From: Ensifer adhaerens
GTDB taxonomy: Bacteria; Pseudomonadota; Alphaproteobacteria; Rhizobiales; Rhizobiaceae
Length of the DNA: 64,000 bases
Direction: 5' to 3'
NCBI RefSeq assembly: GCF_013283195.1
Contig: NZ_JABEKT010000001.1
Location: 186,001 to 250,000, forward strand
Positions 1-9,844 of the stretch are shown here, in pieces. The notes beneath the pieces are model-generated. The model saw nothing but the letters and a program-made list of their open reading frames with translations. It did not search any database and had not been told where the DNA came from. Within the stretch, counting starts at the first letter, position 1. The number at the start of each line of letters is the position of its first letter. A program made the position numbers and the translations under genes.

Positions 1-3000
1 TTGACGAGACGCGCACCCATGATCACCGGCCGATACTGATCGAAGACCTTCGGCCAGACGATGGCGTTGGCAACGCCGGTCTCGTCCTCGATCGTCATGA
101 AGATGACACCCTTGGCCGAGCCCGGACGCTGGCGAACGAGCACCAGCCCGGCAACCGTCACTCTTCGGCCGACGGGTGCCGTGGCAAGAGCGCGGCTTTC
201 GACCAGTCCCTGCGCCGCAAGCTCCGTCCGCAGGAAGGAAACGGGATGCGCCTTCAGCGAGAAGGAGAGATAGCGGTAGTCGTTAATGACCTGCTCGCCC
301 TCCAGCATCACCGGCAGCGACACCGCCGGCTCCAGCTGGAACTCGTCCTGTGTCGCCTGCTCGAACAGCGGCAGCCGCTCGGCAGCACTTTTCTCGTCCA
401 GCGCCTTGACCGCCCAAAGCGCGTTGCGGCGGTCGAGCCCGATCGAGCGGAAAGCATCCGCATCGGCAAGCTTTTCCAGCACGGAGCGCGGCAGTCCCGA
501 ACGCAGCCAGAGATCGCGAACCGAGATATAGCCGGCACCGCGATGGGCGACGAGCTTGTCGACGATCTCCTTCTCCCGAAGCCCCTTGACCTGATTGAAC
601 CCGAGGCGGATGGCCTTTTTCGTCAGGATCACATTCGCCATTTCTCGGTGCCGCGGCTCGATTGCCTTGTGGTCGAAAAGGCCCTGCTCCTCAAGGTCCG
701 CGTCCCAATCCGAATGATTGATGTCGACCGGCAGCACCCGCACGCCATGTTCGCGCGCGTCCCGCACCAATTGGGCGGGAGCGTAAAAGCCCATTGGCTG
801 CGAGTTCAAAAGCGCCGCGCAGAAGACATCGGGATAATAGGTCTTCAACCAGCAAGAGACATAGACAAGCAGCGCGAAGGATGCGGCATGGCTTTCCGGG
901 AAGCCATATTCGCCAAAGCCCTCGATCTGTTTGAAGCAACGTTCGGCGAAGTCCCGGTCATAGCCATTGTCGACCATGCCTTCGACCATCCTTTGCTGGA
1001 AGGTGTGGATGGTGCCGGTCCGCTTGAAGGTCGCCATCGCCCGCCTGAGCTGATCGGCCTGTCCAGGCGTGAACTTCGCCGCGGTGATGGCGATCTGCAT
1101 CGCCTGCTCCTGGAACAGGGGCACGCCCAGGGTCCGCTCCAGAACCGCTTCCAGTTCCTTGCTCGGATACTCGATCGGGATGTTGCGATCACGCTGCTCC
1201 CGACGCTTCAGATAGGGATGCACCATGTTGCCCTGGATCGGTCCCGGCCGCACGATCGCCACCTCGATGACGAGGTCATAGAAGATGCGGGGCCGAAGCC
1301 GCGGCAGCATGCTCATCTGCGCCCGGCTCTCGATCTGGAAGACGCCGATCGTATCGGCCCGGCAGATCATGTCGTAGACGGCCTTCTGATGATCCTTGTA
1401 GAGCGTATGCAGGTCCGTTTTCACGCCGTAATGCTGGTCGAGAAGCTTGAAGGCCCGGGCGATGCAGGTGAGCATGCCGAGCGCCAGAACGTCGATCTTC
1501 AGAATCTTCAGCGTATCGAGGTCGTCCTTGTCCCATTCGATCATGTAGCGGTCGGGCATCGCCGTGTTCATGATCGGCACCACTTCGTCGAGCCGGTCGC
1601 GGGTGATGACGAAGCCGCCAACATGCTGGGAGAGATGGCGGGGGAAGCTCATCAGCTCGGTGGCATAGTCGAGCACCCGCACCGTCGTCGGATCCTTGAC
1701 GTCGAGGCCGGCGGCCTTGGCCTCCCGCTCCGACAGGTCGGCGGCGGACCAGCCCCAGACCGAACCGGCAAGCGCCGACTGCACGTCCTCCGAAAAGCCG
1801 AAGGCCTTTGCCGTTTCGCGCCCGGCTGAGCGCGCCCGGTAGCTGATGACGGCGGCGGTCAGCCCCGCATGCTCCTTGCCGTAAGTTCGATAGATATGCT
1901 GGATGACCTCTTCCCGCTTCTCGTGCTCGAAATCGACGTCGATATCCGGGGGCTCGTCACGTTCGGTCGACAGGAAGCGGTCGAAGAGCAGGGTCGTCGA
2001 CAGCGGATCGACTTCGGTGATGGAAAGGCAATAGCAGACGGTGGAATTCGCCGCCGACCCGCGCCCCTGGCAGAGAATGTCGACGCTTCGCGCATATTCC
2101 ATGATGTTGCGCACGGTCAGGAAATAGGGCTCGTAGCGCTTGCTGGCGATCAGATCGAGCTCGTATTCGATCTGGTTCGAGACCTTCTCGGGAATACCGC
2201 GGGGATAGCGTCGATGGGCGCCTTCCATCGTCAGTCGCCTGAGGGTCTCAGTCGTCGTTTCGCCGGCAAAGCTCTCGTCGGGATACTGATATTCGAGTTG
2301 CGCCAAGGTGAAATCCAACCGGCGGAAAAAATGCCCGGTATTGGCGATCGCTTCCGGGTAGTCGCGAAAGATGCGCGCCATTTCCCCCGACGGTTTCAGA
2401 TGCCGTTCGGCATTGGCCTGAAGCCGGAACCCTGCCTGCGCCACCGTCACATGCTCGCGAATGGCGGTGACGATATCGGCGAGCGGCCGGCGTGCCGGCC
2501 CGTGGAACAGCGGGCTGTTGGTGGCAATCAGCCGCGTGCCCGCATTGCGCGCGATGGTGGCCAACCCGGCAAAGACCAGCTGGTCGAAACCATCATAGCG
2601 TGGCACCAACGCCAGATAGAGCCGATCGGCGAACTGCGGCTTCAGCCGCTTCAGGAACGCCGAAAGCTTGTTGGCCTCCGGCGCACCGATCACCGGATCG
2701 GGCACGACGGCAATAAGGAGATCCTCGCCCCATTCGACGAGATCAGCTTCATGAAGCGTGCAGGTGCCCTTTGTCGAGCGCAGGTTTCCCGCACTCAGCA
2801 TGCGGCAGAGATTGCCCCAGCCGCGGCGGTTGCGCGGATAGGCGAGCACATCCGGGATATCCTCGGCAAAAGAAAGCCGGGCGCCGGGCTGAAAGGAATA
2901 CCCCTCCACCTTCGCCTGCGCATGGGCGCGCACCACGCCCGCCACCGTGTTGCGATCGGCGATCCCGAGGCCGGAGATCCCAAGGCGGCTGGCGGCAACG

Positions 3001-3080
3001 ATCATTTCACCCGGATGCGACGCTCCTTCAAGAAAGGAGAAATTCGACCAGGCGCCGATCTCGAAATAGGGCGTCGTCAT
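1..3080 (-). CDS. dnaE2: Error-prone DNA polymerase DnaE2/ImuC (3' end outside window)
   Basis: Reading the minus strand from an ATG at 3080 gives an open frame that runs off the left edge, about 1026 residues of a protein usually near 1080-1150. It begins [19 protein letters not shown], a PHP domain, and continues into a C-family polymerase core with the acidic active-site segment [12 protein letters not shown] near residue 380 and the finger motif [17 protein letters not shown]. The visible end is in the C-terminal OB-fold ([18 protein letters not shown]). DnaE2 is the translesion polymerase of the ImuA-ImuB-DnaE2 mutasome, used in damage-induced mutagenesis. The start overlaps the imuB stop by four bases (ATGA), so the genes are translationally coupled. 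The replicative DnaE1 is an unlikely alternative because of the imuAB neighbours and shorter architecture. Confidence 0.95.
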   Translation of the reverse strand, partial: MTTPYFEIGAWSNFSFLEGASHPGEMIVAASRLGISGLGIADRNTVAGVVRAHAQAKVEGYSFQPGARLSFAEDIPDVLAYPRNRRGWGNLCRMLSAGNLRSTKGTCTLHEADLVEWGEDLLIAVVPDPVIGAPEANKLSAFLKRLKPQFADRLYLALVPRYDGFDQLVFAGLATIARNAGTRLIATNSPLFHGPARRPLADIVTAIREHVTVAQAGFRLQANAERHLKPSGEMARIFRDYPEAIANTGHFFRRLDFTLAQLEYQYPDESFAGETTTETLRRLTMEGAHRRYPRGIPEKVSNQIEYELDLIASKRYEPYFLTVRNIMEYARSVDILCQGRGSAANSTVCYCLSITEVDPLSTTLLFDRFLSTERDEPPDIDVDFEHEKREEVIQHIYRTYGKEHAGLTAAVISYRARSAGRETAKAFGFSEDVQSALAGSVWGWSAADLSEREAKAAGLDVKDPTTVRVLDYATELMSFPRHLSQHVGGFVITRDRLDEVVPIMNTAMPDRYMIEWDKDDLDTLKILKIDVLALGMLTCIARAFKLLDQHYGVKTDLHTLYKDHQKAVYDMICRADTIGVFQIESRAQMSMLPRLRPRIFYDLVIEVAIVRPGPIQGNMVHPYLKRREQRDRNIPIEYPSKELEAVLERTLGVPLFQEQAMQIAITAAKFTPGQADQLRRAMATFKRTGTIHTFQQRMVEGMVDNGYDRDFAERCFKQIEGFGEYGFPESHAASFALLVYVSCWLKTYYPDVFCAALLNSQPMGFYAPAQLVRDAREHGVRVLPVDINHSDWDADLEEQGLFDHKAIEPRHREMANVILTKKAIRLGFNQVKGLREKEIVDKLVAHRGAGYISVRDLWLRSGLPRSVLEKLADADAFRSIGLDRRNALWAVKALDEKSAAERLPLFEQATQDEFQLEPAVSLPVMLEGEQVINDYRYLSFSLKAHPVSFLRTELAAQGLVESRALATAPVGRRVTVAGLVLVRQRPGSAKGVIFMTIEDETGVANAIVWPKVFDQYRPVIMGARLV

Positions 3081-4699
3081 GCGAAGACCCCATGCATGAA
3101 CCAGCGCGGCTGCGTCGGCCCGCCATAATGGCCTTCTCGAAACAGCCAGAAGCGCCGACCTCTCTCATCCTCCACCCGGAAATAATCTCGCTCGGCCGCC
3201 GTCTCGCCATCGACCCACCATTCCGGTGCGATCCGTTCCGGGCCTTCGGCGCGCGCGATGCGGTGCAGGCTGCGCCGCCAGCGAAAGCTTCTCGGCGGCC
3301 CCTCCGGCACCTCGGCCACCGCTTCCACCGGTTCCGGACTTTGAAACAGCCGCTGCGGCCGGACGGAGGCCGCCAGAAGCGCCGCTGGAACAGCGCAGAC
3401 GGCGGCCTCCAGGGTCTTCAGCATTCCCACATCCGCAAGCGGCTGAAACACCGCTGCACGCTCCGGCATATGGCTCTCGGACAACACGGGTAGAAACAGG
3501 CTTTCCGCGCCCAGCCGCGCCATGACCCTGTCGGCAAAGGCAGCAAGCGGCCGCTCTCGATCCGGCGTGCCGGAAAAATCCTCCTGCATCACCTCGTATT
3601 TTTCGCTTCTGGGAACCGACAGCCGCAGGATCTCGAAGCCGAAACCGGCATCGAGATCGTCATGGACCGCCTGAAGCCGCTCGCGGAACAGGCCGGCGAT
3701 GCGACCCGGTTCGATCAATGGCGAAGACGTTCCCGCAGCGATGCGAAAGACCCGGCCGTCGACACGAAAGAGCAGCAGCTCGAACAGCCGCCCGCCTTCA
3801 CCACGCTTTTCCAACTCCGGCTTCAGCCTTGCCGCCAAGTCCTGCGTCAGCCCGAGAATATCGTCCTCGCCCTGGACCGGCTCCGAAAGCCGACGCTCGG
3901 CCGAGAGGCTGGCGACGGGAAGCCGCGGCGAAAGCGGCTCGTCTTCCAGCCCCATGGCCTGATCGAGGCGCAGGAGCAGCATGGATCCGAAGCGGCGGGC
4001 AAGCGGCGCCCGCGGCGCCTCGATGATGTCGCCGACCTGCTTGAGCCCGACCCGTCCGAGCGTTTCGATCATGTCGGCCGGAAGCCTGAGGGCCGCCATC
4101 GGCAGCGGCGAAAGCACGCGCGCGGCTTCCTCCGGAGCAATCACGCTTTGCGCGCCGAAGCGCGCCACGGCCCAGGAGAGCCCGGCTGAAGACGAGATCG
4201 CCGCACGGGCCTCGATGCCCAGATGAAAGAGCCGGGCCAGAAGATCGTCGAGAAGCGATTTCTCTCCGCCGAGAAGATGGGCGCAGCCGGTAATGTCGAG
4301 ATAAAGGCCGGTTTCGCCGTCGAGCGCCACCAGCGGCGTATAACGGCTGCACCAGTCCGCAAGCCCTTCGAGAAGGGCGCGATCCGCCGCCCGGTCGGAC
4401 GGTAGCACATCGACCTCGGGACACATCGCCCGCGCCTCGGCAACGCCCTGGCCCAGCTGGAACCCTGATTTTTCGGCAAGACCGTCGAGCGCCACGAGGC
4501 GCATGGCATTCCTGACCCTATCGGCAAAGACGATGGGCGGATGCTCAGGACGCCCGCGGGAAAGCCAGGAGGTGCCCCATCGTGTCCGCGCCACCCGGTC
4601 GGCTGGAAGATGCGGAAAGTCGAGCGACAGAATGCGCTGGTTCTGGATCTGCCGCAGCAGCGGCTGGTAGGGGTTCGACGGGGTAAAAGCGGCGGTCAT
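3077..4699 (-). CDS. imuB: ImuB, Y-family polymerase-like mutasome subunit
   Basis: 540 residues from ATG 4699 ([15 protein letters not shown]). The body follows the DinB/UmuC fold: an N-terminal palm beginning [16 protein letters not shown], a helix-hairpin-helix-like part ([16 protein letters not shown]), then a little-finger region and a long C-terminal tail. The acidic metal-binding residues of active Y-family polymerases are not visible ([10 protein letters not shown] stands where a DxD-type motif is expected). This is normal for ImuB, which is thought to be a non-catalytic adaptor linking ImuA, DnaE2 and the sliding clamp. The frame stays open upstream to 4948, but that extension reads imuA in another phase. 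The gene overlaps imuA by 155 bases and dnaE2 by four. Confidence 0.93.
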   Translation of the reverse strand: MTAAFTPSNPYQPLLRQIQNQRILSLDFPHLPADRVARTRWGTSWLSRGRPEHPPIVFADRVRNAMRLVALDGLAEKSGFQLGQGVAEARAMCPEVDVLPSDRAADRALLEGLADWCSRYTPLVALDGETGLYLDITGCAHLLGGEKSLLDDLLARLFHLGIEARAAISSSAGLSWAVARFGAQSVIAPEEAARVLSPLPMAALRLPADMIETLGRVGLKQVGDIIEAPRAPLARRFGSMLLLRLDQAMGLEDEPLSPRLPVASLSAERRLSEPVQGEDDILGLTQDLAARLKPELEKRGEGGRLFELLLFRVDGRVFRIAAGTSSPLIEPGRIAGLFRERLQAVHDDLDAGFGFEILRLSVPRSEKYEVMQEDFSGTPDRERPLAAFADRVMARLGAESLFLPVLSESHMPERAAVFQPLADVGMLKTLEAAVCAVPAALLAASVRPQRLFQSPEPVEAVAEVPEGPPRSFRWRRSLHRIARAEGPERIAPEWWVDGETAAERDYFRVEDERGRRFWLFREGHYGGPTQPRWFMHGVFA

Positions 4700-5504
4700 G
4701 GGGGTTCCACTCCAGGAAGAGGCCGACGGGAGCAGGAGACCTGCTTTTTTCGGCAATGACGTGAAAGACAGGATGGCCGATGCTGCCGCAAAGCATCGAG
4801 CCGTCAGGGAGGGGGCGCTCGCGGGCGGGCGCCGGTTCGATATGAAGCCGGAAGAAGGCGCTGCTCGCCTCCTCGTGGCCGGACTGGCGCAGAAGCAGAA
4901 GCGGAATACGGCCGGCGCGGGCACGAACATGCAGGCGCCGGCTTTCACTCAAGGCGAGCGATGCCGGATTGCCGCGAATTTCCAGAATGACGGCACAGAA
5001 GGCCGAAACGGAAAGCGCCGTCTCGGCAATCCAGAGCGCGTCCTTCACCGTGCGCGGCAGGCTGAGGATCAGGCTTCGAATGTCGAGCCCATACGCCTTG
5101 AGACCAAGACCATAGGGCAGGCCCGCCTCGGTGGAGGCCAGCGACTGGCTGATCCACAGCACCGGTGCCGCCGCATCGCCCTTTTGCTGGCGCGCCTGCT
5201 GACAGAGAGCACCAAGCGCGGTTGCAAACCCGGCAGCAGCGCCGGCATCGCGCGTCTGCGAACTGCGGATTTCCGTCATGCCTTCGAGCGGCAGCCCACC
5301 CTCAAGGATAGCGTCGAGTTCGGGAATGCCGAGCGGCAGGACCTTGCGGCCGGATGCCTGGTTGCCCTCTTGCCTGCGCCGGAAGCCTGCTGGATCCGCC
5401 GCCTTGACCGTCTTCACGACCCCCGCAAGCCTGCGGTTCTCGATCCGGGCTATGGTTTCGCGAAGCGAAAGAACGGTCTCCCGCTGCACGGCGTTCTCGG
5501 CCAT
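4545..5504 (-). CDS. imuA: ImuA, RecA-like SOS mutagenesis protein
   Basis: 319 residues from ATG 5504 (MAENAVQRETVLSL). A GGGAG ribosome-binding site lies nine bases upstream; an in-frame TTG at 5513 sits directly on that site and is rejected. The segment LPLGIPELDAILEGGLPLEGMTEI matches the start of the RecA/ImuA-type core, followed by the strands LWISQSLAS and CAVILEIRGNP. ImuA is the first gene of the imuA-imuB-dnaE2 cassette and inhibits RecA/loads the mutasome in other bacteria. The family-like part ends near [15 protein letters not shown]. About 50 further residues (rich in Ala, Pro, Ser) are coded in the stretch that also codes the ImuB N-terminus. Confidence 0.92.
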   Translation of the reverse strand: MAENAVQRETVLSLRETIARIENRRLAGVVKTVKAADPAGFRRRQEGNQASGRKVLPLGIPELDAILEGGLPLEGMTEIRSSQTRDAGAAAGFATALGALCQQARQQKGDAAAPVLWISQSLASTEAGLPYGLGLKAYGLDIRSLILSLPRTVKDALWIAETALSVSAFCAVILEIRGNPASLALSESRRLHVRARAGRIPLLLLRQSGHEEASSAFFRLHIEPAPARERPLPDGSMLCGSIGHPVFHVIAEKSRSPAPVGLFLEWNPHDRRFYPVEPLPAAAAADPEPAHSVARLSASSSRPGGADTMGHLLAFPRAS

Positions 5505-5527
5505 GACGGTCAACTCCCATATAAGAT

Positions 5528-5542
5528 GTTCCTGTTATGTTC
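5528..5542 (-). promoter_or_regulatory. LexA (SOS) box of the imu cassette
   Basis: GTTC, seven bases (CTGTTAT), GTTC: an exact match to the alphaproteobacterial LexA operator GTTC-N7-GTTC. It lies 24 bases upstream of the imuA start, where promoter overlap is expected, and in the 170-base divergent spacer shared with the zincin gene. It implies DNA-damage control of imuA-imuB-dnaE2. Confidence 0.88.
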
Positions 5543-5674
5543 TTATAGATTCCAGAGCTGCCAGGAGGAGTCAACAGTCAAATTTAAGAATTTATTCCTT
5601 GACCCTTGCATCCGGAATTCAACACTCGAAAAACAAAGGCAAAATCGCTATATGGAGGACAACAAGGAGTGCCT

Positions 5675-6109
5675 ATGGCCCGCATTGACCAGACCGATGA
5701 TTGGCGGGAACGCCATGCACCTACGCTCACGACATTCGAACAGCTTGCAGTGGAAGCCTATGGCCACCTGCCGCAGGAATTCCGCAAGCTGACGACCGAC
5801 CTCATCATCGAGGTTGCCGATTTCCCCAGCGACGACGTCTTCGAGGACATGGCGCTGGAAACGCCGTTCGACCTGCTCGGCCTGTTCGAGGGGCGCGGCA
5901 TCACCGAACGTTTCACCATGGAAACGGGCGAGTTTCCGAACCGGATCACCCTTTATCGCCGGCCGATCATCGATTACTGGGCGGAAAACGAGGAAACGCT
6001 GGGTGACATCATCACCCATGTGCTGATCCACGAGATCGGCCACCATTTTGGTCTTTCCGACGACGATATGGAGCGGATCGAGGCGAGCGTCGAGCACGTG
6101 GGCGGATAA
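5675..6109 (+). CDS. Zincin-like metallopeptidase family protein
   Basis: 144 residues from ATG 5675 with AAGGAG six bases upstream; the frame is open further upstream but has no good start. It belongs to the small cytoplasmic zincin family (DUF1025, Zincin_1). The C-terminal HEIGHHFGLSDDDMERIE carries HExxH, with Glu as the putative general base and a third ligand a few residues on. The N-terminus (FEQLAVEAYGHLPQEFR) is the conserved family opening. No signal peptide. Substrate unknown. Divergent from imuA and may share its promoter region. Confidence 0.85.
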   Translation: MARIDQTDDWRERHAPTLTTFEQLAVEAYGHLPQEFRKLTTDLIIEVADFPSDDVFEDMALETPFDLLGLFEGRGITERFTMETGEFPNRITLYRRPIIDYWAENEETLGDIITHVLIHEIGHHFGLSDDDMERIEASVEHVGG

Positions 6110-6133
6110 CGAACTCGCCTTCCTTCAAGCTTG

Positions 6134-6306
6134 CCCCTCATCCGGCCTGCCGGCCACCTTCTCCCCGCCAGCGGGGAGAAGAAACTTGCGGCACCCGCTC
6201 GCTTCTCTGAAATCCTCTCCGCAGAGGGACGACACCAAGTGACGACGGAGCTTTCGCCCGCGTCCCCTCTCCCGCTTGGCGAGGAGAGGGCTAGGGTGAG
6301 GGCCAA
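6134..6306. repeat. RIME-like palindromic intergenic repeat, copy A
   Basis: Starts with cccctcatccggcctgccgg, followed by ctccccgccagcggggag (hairpin), and ends with cccctctcccgcttggcg and a tagggtgaggg motif. The same blocks recur near 11.1, 17.7 and 47.5 kb. The layout of paired palindromes between genes fits rhizobial intergenic mosaic elements (RIME). It fills the space between the convergent zincin and DUF1737 genes and may act as a bidirectional terminator. Confidence 0.8.
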
Positions 6307-6325
6307 ACGTGCCTGACGGCCCGCT

Positions 6326-6532
6326 TTACTGCTCCGACAGCTTGATGTCGGGATTATAATCCTTGCCTTCGACTTCCTTGAATACGGCCTGTCCGCATTG
6401 CATATGCTGCGTATCCGCATTGAAAGCATAGGTGGGCGAGCCGTGCAGGGACCAGCCCTGGTTCAGCGCCGCCGTCACCTTATGGCAGAAGGACGCATCG
6501 TCGGGGCCGGTGAGGAAGCGGTAAAGTTTCAA
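6326..6532 (-). CDS. DUF1737 domain protein
   Basis: 68 residues. The whole protein is one small domain: MKLYRFLTGPDDASFCHKV, then a WSLHGSPTYAFN core, as in DUF1737 proteins (about 60 residues, function unknown). It starts at ATG 6532, overlapping the stop of the upstream CitE-like gene by four bases, so the two are probably cotranscribed and coupled. No signal peptide or membrane segment. Confidence 0.8.
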   Translation of the reverse strand: MKLYRFLTGPDDASFCHKVTAALNQGWSLHGSPTYAFNADTQHMQCGQAVFKEVEGKDYNPDIKLSEQ

Positions 6533-7434
6533 AATCTTGCCTTTCGTTTTTCAATCGTGTCCGCCTTGGCGGCGAGCCTCAGGGCCTGGTCGAGATGCAG
6601 CCGCTCGATCATCCGGCCATGAAGACTGATGACGCCCTTGTCGGCGTTCTCCGGCAGCGCAAAGACGGCGATGATGGCACGCGCCTCATCAACGGCGGCC
6701 TGCTCGACGCCGAAGCGCTCGTTGGCCGGACCGATCTGCAACGGATGGATCAGCATCTTGCCGTCATAGCCCATGTCGCGTCCCTGCCGGCACTCCTCGT
6801 CGAAACTGTCGGTGTCACGGAAATCGTTGAACACCGCATCGATGACGTCGAGGCCGCTGCCGCGGGCGGCAAGCAGGATCTGCATCAGCCAGGGGATCAG
6901 GTAAGGCCGGCCCGGCCGGTCGGGAACCCCGGTTTCCTTGCGCAGGTCGTTGAGGCCGACGACGAAACAATCGAGCCTGCCGCCGAAGGTGCGGCCGGTC
7001 TCGGCGATCGCGGGTGCATTGACGACGCCGCGCGGCGTCTCGATCATCGCCCAGAGGCGCAAGCTCTCCGGCGCGTCGTTGTCCGCTAGCCAGTCGGCGG
7101 CGATCTGGATATCAGCAGGGCTTTCGACCTTGGGCAAGAGGATCGCATCGGGCTTTGCCTGGAGAGCCGCCGCCAGATCCTGCTGGCCGAAGTCCGATCC
7201 CAGCGCATTGATGCGGATGACGATCTCACAGTCCGGCCGGCTTTCGGTGAGATGGCGGACGAGCTCGTCGCGCGCCTCGGCCTTGCGCTCGTGCGCCACC
7301 GCATCCTCGAGATCGAAGATAGCGGCATCGGCGGCCAGTTGTGAAACCTTGGCGAGTGCGCGGACATTGTCTGCCGGTACGCAGAGCACCGAACGGCGCA
7401 GGCGAACGGGGTGATGTTCGATCGGTTTTGTCAT
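6529..7434 (-). CDS. CitE-like HpcH/HpaI aldolase family lyase
   Basis: 301 residues from ATG 7434 (MTKPIEHHPVRLRRSVLCVP). TIM-barrel protein of the citrate lyase beta/CoA-ester lyase family: LRRSVLCVPADN, the acidic motif AAIFDLEDAVAHERK, VIRINALGSDF, DAILLPKVESP, and Mg-binding/active-site segments AMIETPRGVVNA and GLNDLRKETG. The C-terminal GYDGKMLIHPLQIGPANERF is typical. Likely acts on a (malyl- or citramalyl-type) CoA thioester, but the substrate cannot be read from sequence and no other citrate lyase subunits are nearby. In-frame ATGs at 7458 and 7500 have poorer conservation. Confidence 0.85.
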   Translation of the reverse strand: MTKPIEHHPVRLRRSVLCVPADNVRALAKVSQLAADAAIFDLEDAVAHERKAEARDELVRHLTESRPDCEIVIRINALGSDFGQQDLAAALQAKPDAILLPKVESPADIQIAADWLADNDAPESLRLWAMIETPRGVVNAPAIAETGRTFGGRLDCFVVGLNDLRKETGVPDRPGRPYLIPWLMQILLAARGSGLDVIDAVFNDFRDTDSFDEECRQGRDMGYDGKMLIHPLQIGPANERFGVEQAAVDEARAIIAVFALPENADKGVISLHGRMIERLHLDQALRLAAKADTIEKRKARF

Positions 7435-7544
7435 GTGGCAGTTGTGCCCGCCTTTCATTTTTTCCGCAAGGCGAGGCGAACGGCCGCACCCCTCTTGCAA
7501 GCGGCGACAGCAACACCCACATCGGGACCAGAAAGGTGACGATC

Positions 7545-7790
7545 ATGCAAAGCATACGTTCTGTTCTTTTTACGGCTGTAGCCATCACCATCACGCTGGC
7601 AGCCTTCGTGTTCACCGCGTCGCTTGCGCTCGCGCTCGCCGGCATCGCCGCCGTTGTCGCGATCGGCAGCGCCATTGCCGCCCGGCTGAACTTCAAGGCA
7701 GCCCGTGCAACGGCACGCCCGACCTCCGGCCCCGCCCCGCGCGAAATGCGCATCTGGAACGACGGCCGCGGCACGATCATCGATCTCTAG
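7545..7790 (+). CDS. Small hydrophobic membrane protein, unknown function
   Basis: 81 residues from ATG 7545, with GAAAGGTGA at good distance. Residues about 7-45 are almost wholly hydrophobic (VLFTAVAITITLAAFVFTAS then LALALAGIAAVVAIGSAIAA), probably two closely spaced membrane helices. A basic, hydrophilic C-terminus ends IWNDGRGTIIDL. No family recognised. Divergent from the CitE-like gene. Confidence 0.65.
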   Translation: MQSIRSVLFTAVAITITLAAFVFTASLALALAGIAAVVAIGSAIAARLNFKAARATARPTSGPAPREMRIWNDGRGTIIDL

Positions 7791-8062
7791 GGATCGCGGT
7801 CCCCCAATCGCTGCCCCCAAAGAGCGTTTCCGGCTTGGTTCAGGCCGAGGCACGGAAGCGCTCCAACTTGTTGCTTCTGCACATTCCTGACGGAAAATCG
7901 CTTCGCGATTGCTCGACGCGCCGAAGCGTTGTCCAGCGCGGCAGCTCACCCCCGTGCGACTTTTTTTGCGATACCCCTGTCGGCAAGTCCCCTCTGCGTT
8001 CGTCCTTGGATCAGGCCAGCAAAGACCATGGCCAGGTTATCATTCCTCAATAGGAGCATGAC

Positions 8063-8494
8063 ATGGACAGCACGACGCAGAAAACAGACGCAAACCAGTT
8101 GCCGCAGGCCCTGAACGGGCTGGTACCCTATCTGCAGGTCGAAGGCGCCGCCAAGGCTGCGGAATTCTACAAGCGCGCCTTCGGCGCCAAGGAAGCCTAT
8201 CGGCAACCGGTCGACGATCAGGGACGGACGATGCACATCCATCTCCACATCAACGGCAGTTCCCTGATGTTGAGCGACGCCTATCCGGAATACGGCCATC
8301 CCCTGGAAAAGCCGCAGGCCTTCAGCCTGATGCTGCCGGTCGACGACATCGACGCGTGGTGGAGCAAGGCGGTTGCCGCCGGCGCCGAAGTGGTGATGCC
8401 GATCGAGGTGATGTTCTGGGGCGATCGCTATGGGCAGTTGCGCGACCCCTTCGGCGTGCTCTGGGCGCTGAACGCACCGACGAAGGCAGGCTAA
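8063..8494 (+). CDS. VOC superfamily (PhnB/glyoxalase-like) protein
   Basis: 143 residues, ATG with AGGAG seven bases upstream. Two beta-alpha-beta-beta-beta modules of the vicinal oxygen chelate fold: LVPYLQVEGAAKAAEFYKRA near residue 20 and a second with DDIDAWWSKAVAAGA near residue 95. FWGDRYGQLRDPFGVLWAL is the usual PhnB-like ending. Members include resistance proteins and demethylubiquinone-type methyltransferase relatives; the specific substrate is unknown. Stands alone, with about 270 bases upstream in which no gene was seen. Confidence 0.83.
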   Translation: MDSTTQKTDANQLPQALNGLVPYLQVEGAAKAAEFYKRAFGAKEAYRQPVDDQGRTMHIHLHINGSSLMLSDAYPEYGHPLEKPQAFSLMLPVDDIDAWWSKAVAAGAEVVMPIEVMFWGDRYGQLRDPFGVLWALNAPTKAG

Positions 8495-8726
8495 GCCAAG
8501 GCAGGCTAGGCTCAAAGCAGGTTGAAACCGGCACCAGAATCCGGCCGACGTCCGCCAAGCCGAGCGGCCAGGGCGCTCCAACGCAGACAACAACCGCTAT
8601 GACCGCGGCCGGGTAGGTGATTTCACCCGCCCGGCAGCTGCCTTCAGGATAGATTTTCCTTCATTTCGGCACAAAACTGATCTAAACGCTTACGCAACAT
8701 TTCGCTGAAATCGAAGGCCTGAAGTT

Positions 8727-9332
8727 ATGGAAAAGTTCGTCAAGCTCACCGGCGTCGCCGCTCCCCTCCCCGTCGTCAACGTCGACACGGATATGATCAT
8801 TCCGAAGGATTACCTGAAGACGATCAAGCGCACCGGCCTTGGCACCGGGCTTTTCGCCGAAGCGCGCTACAACGAAGACGGCTCGGTCAACCCGGATTTC
8901 GTGCTCAACAAGCCCGCTTACCAGAACGCCAAGATCCTGGTCGCCGGCGACAACTTCGGCTGCGGCTCCTCGCGCGAGCATGCGCCGTGGGCGCTTCTCG
9001 ACTTCGGCATCCGCTGCGTGATCTCGACCTCGTTTGCCGACATCTTCTACAACAACTGTTTCAAGAACGGCATCCTGCCGATCGTCGTCAGCCAGGAGAA
9101 CCTCGACAAGCTGATGGACGACGCCTCGCGCGGCTCCAACGCCATCCTGTCGATCGACCTGGAATCCCAGGAAATCACCGGCCCGGACGGCGGCACAGTC
9201 AAGTTCGAGATCGATGCCTTCAAGCGCCACTGCCTGCTGAACGGCCTCGACGACATCGGCCTGACGCTGGAGAAGGCAACGGCCATCGACACCTTCGAAA
9301 AGTCGACTGCCGCCTCGCGCCCCTGGGCGTGA
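8727..9332 (+). CDS. leuD: 3-isopropylmalate dehydratase small subunit
   Basis: 201 residues, the usual length of bacterial LeuD. Aconitase swivel domain with [22 protein letters not shown] near the start, [20 protein letters not shown] near residue 75, and [17 protein letters not shown]. Pairs with LeuC (coded at 31450-32859) to isomerise 2- to 3-isopropylmalate in leucine biosynthesis. Followed nine bases later by the Rid-family gene, so probably cotranscribed with it. Confidence 0.96.
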   Translation: MEKFVKLTGVAAPLPVVNVDTDMIIPKDYLKTIKRTGLGTGLFAEARYNEDGSVNPDFVLNKPAYQNAKILVAGDNFGCGSSREHAPWALLDFGIRCVISTSFADIFYNNCFKNGILPIVVSQENLDKLMDDASRGSNAILSIDLESQEITGPDGGTVKFEIDAFKRHCLLNGLDDIGLTLEKATAIDTFEKSTAASRPWA

Positions 9333-9341
9333 GCTGAAGGG

Positions 9342-9722
9342 ATGACGCGCAAGCTCATCTCCTCCGGTTCACCCTTCGAGAAGACGGCAGGCTATTCGCG
9401 TGCCGTCGCCAAGGGTGACTGGTGCTTCGTTTCCGGCACCACCGGCTACGACTACGCCACCATGACCATGCCGGAAACGGTGGAAGAGCAGGCACGCAAT
9501 TGCCTGAAGACGATCGAGGGCGCGCTGAAGGAAGCGGGCTTCTCGCTCGCAGATGTCGTGCGCAACCACTACTACGTCACCGATGCCAGCTTCGCCGACC
9601 GGGTGTTTCCGATCTTCGGCGAGATGTTCGGCGACATCCGGCCAGCCGCCACCATGATCGTCTGCGATCTCATCCGACCGGAAATGCTGATCGAGATCGA
9701 GGTCACCGCCTTCCGCGGTTGA
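9342..9722 (+). CDS. Rid family (YjgF/YER057c/UK114) protein
   Basis: 126 residues, ATG 9342 ten bases after leuD. Typical family segments are GDWCFVSGTTGYD, TVEEQARNCLKTIEGALKEAG, DVVRNHYYVTD and a C-terminal IEIEVTAF. RidA hydrolyses reactive enamine/imine intermediates made by PLP enzymes, a job that fits a place beside leucine synthesis. Counting back from IEIE, the position of the catalytic arginine of E. coli RidA (R105, as recalled) appears to be leucine here. It may therefore belong to another Rid subfamily without imine deaminase activity. Confidence 0.88.
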   Translation: MTRKLISSGSPFEKTAGYSRAVAKGDWCFVSGTTGYDYATMTMPETVEEQARNCLKTIEGALKEAGFSLADVVRNHYYVTDASFADRVFPIFGEMFGDIRPAATMIVCDLIRPEMLIEIEVTAFRG

Positions 9723-9844
9723 CCTCTGGCGGGCTGCCGCCGGCACGGCATTGGCAGCCGCCCCGCTTATGCGCTACTGCAGAGGTAGGACGACGGGCTC
9801 TTGCCAGAGCCGTCGCCCGCATCCCCATGACCGGAAGAAGCCCC

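Noticed and set aside
246-1829. Long plus-strand open frame
   Set aside because: It lies wholly opposite dnaE2, shows no family features and has the biased composition of an antisense frame in GC-rich DNA.
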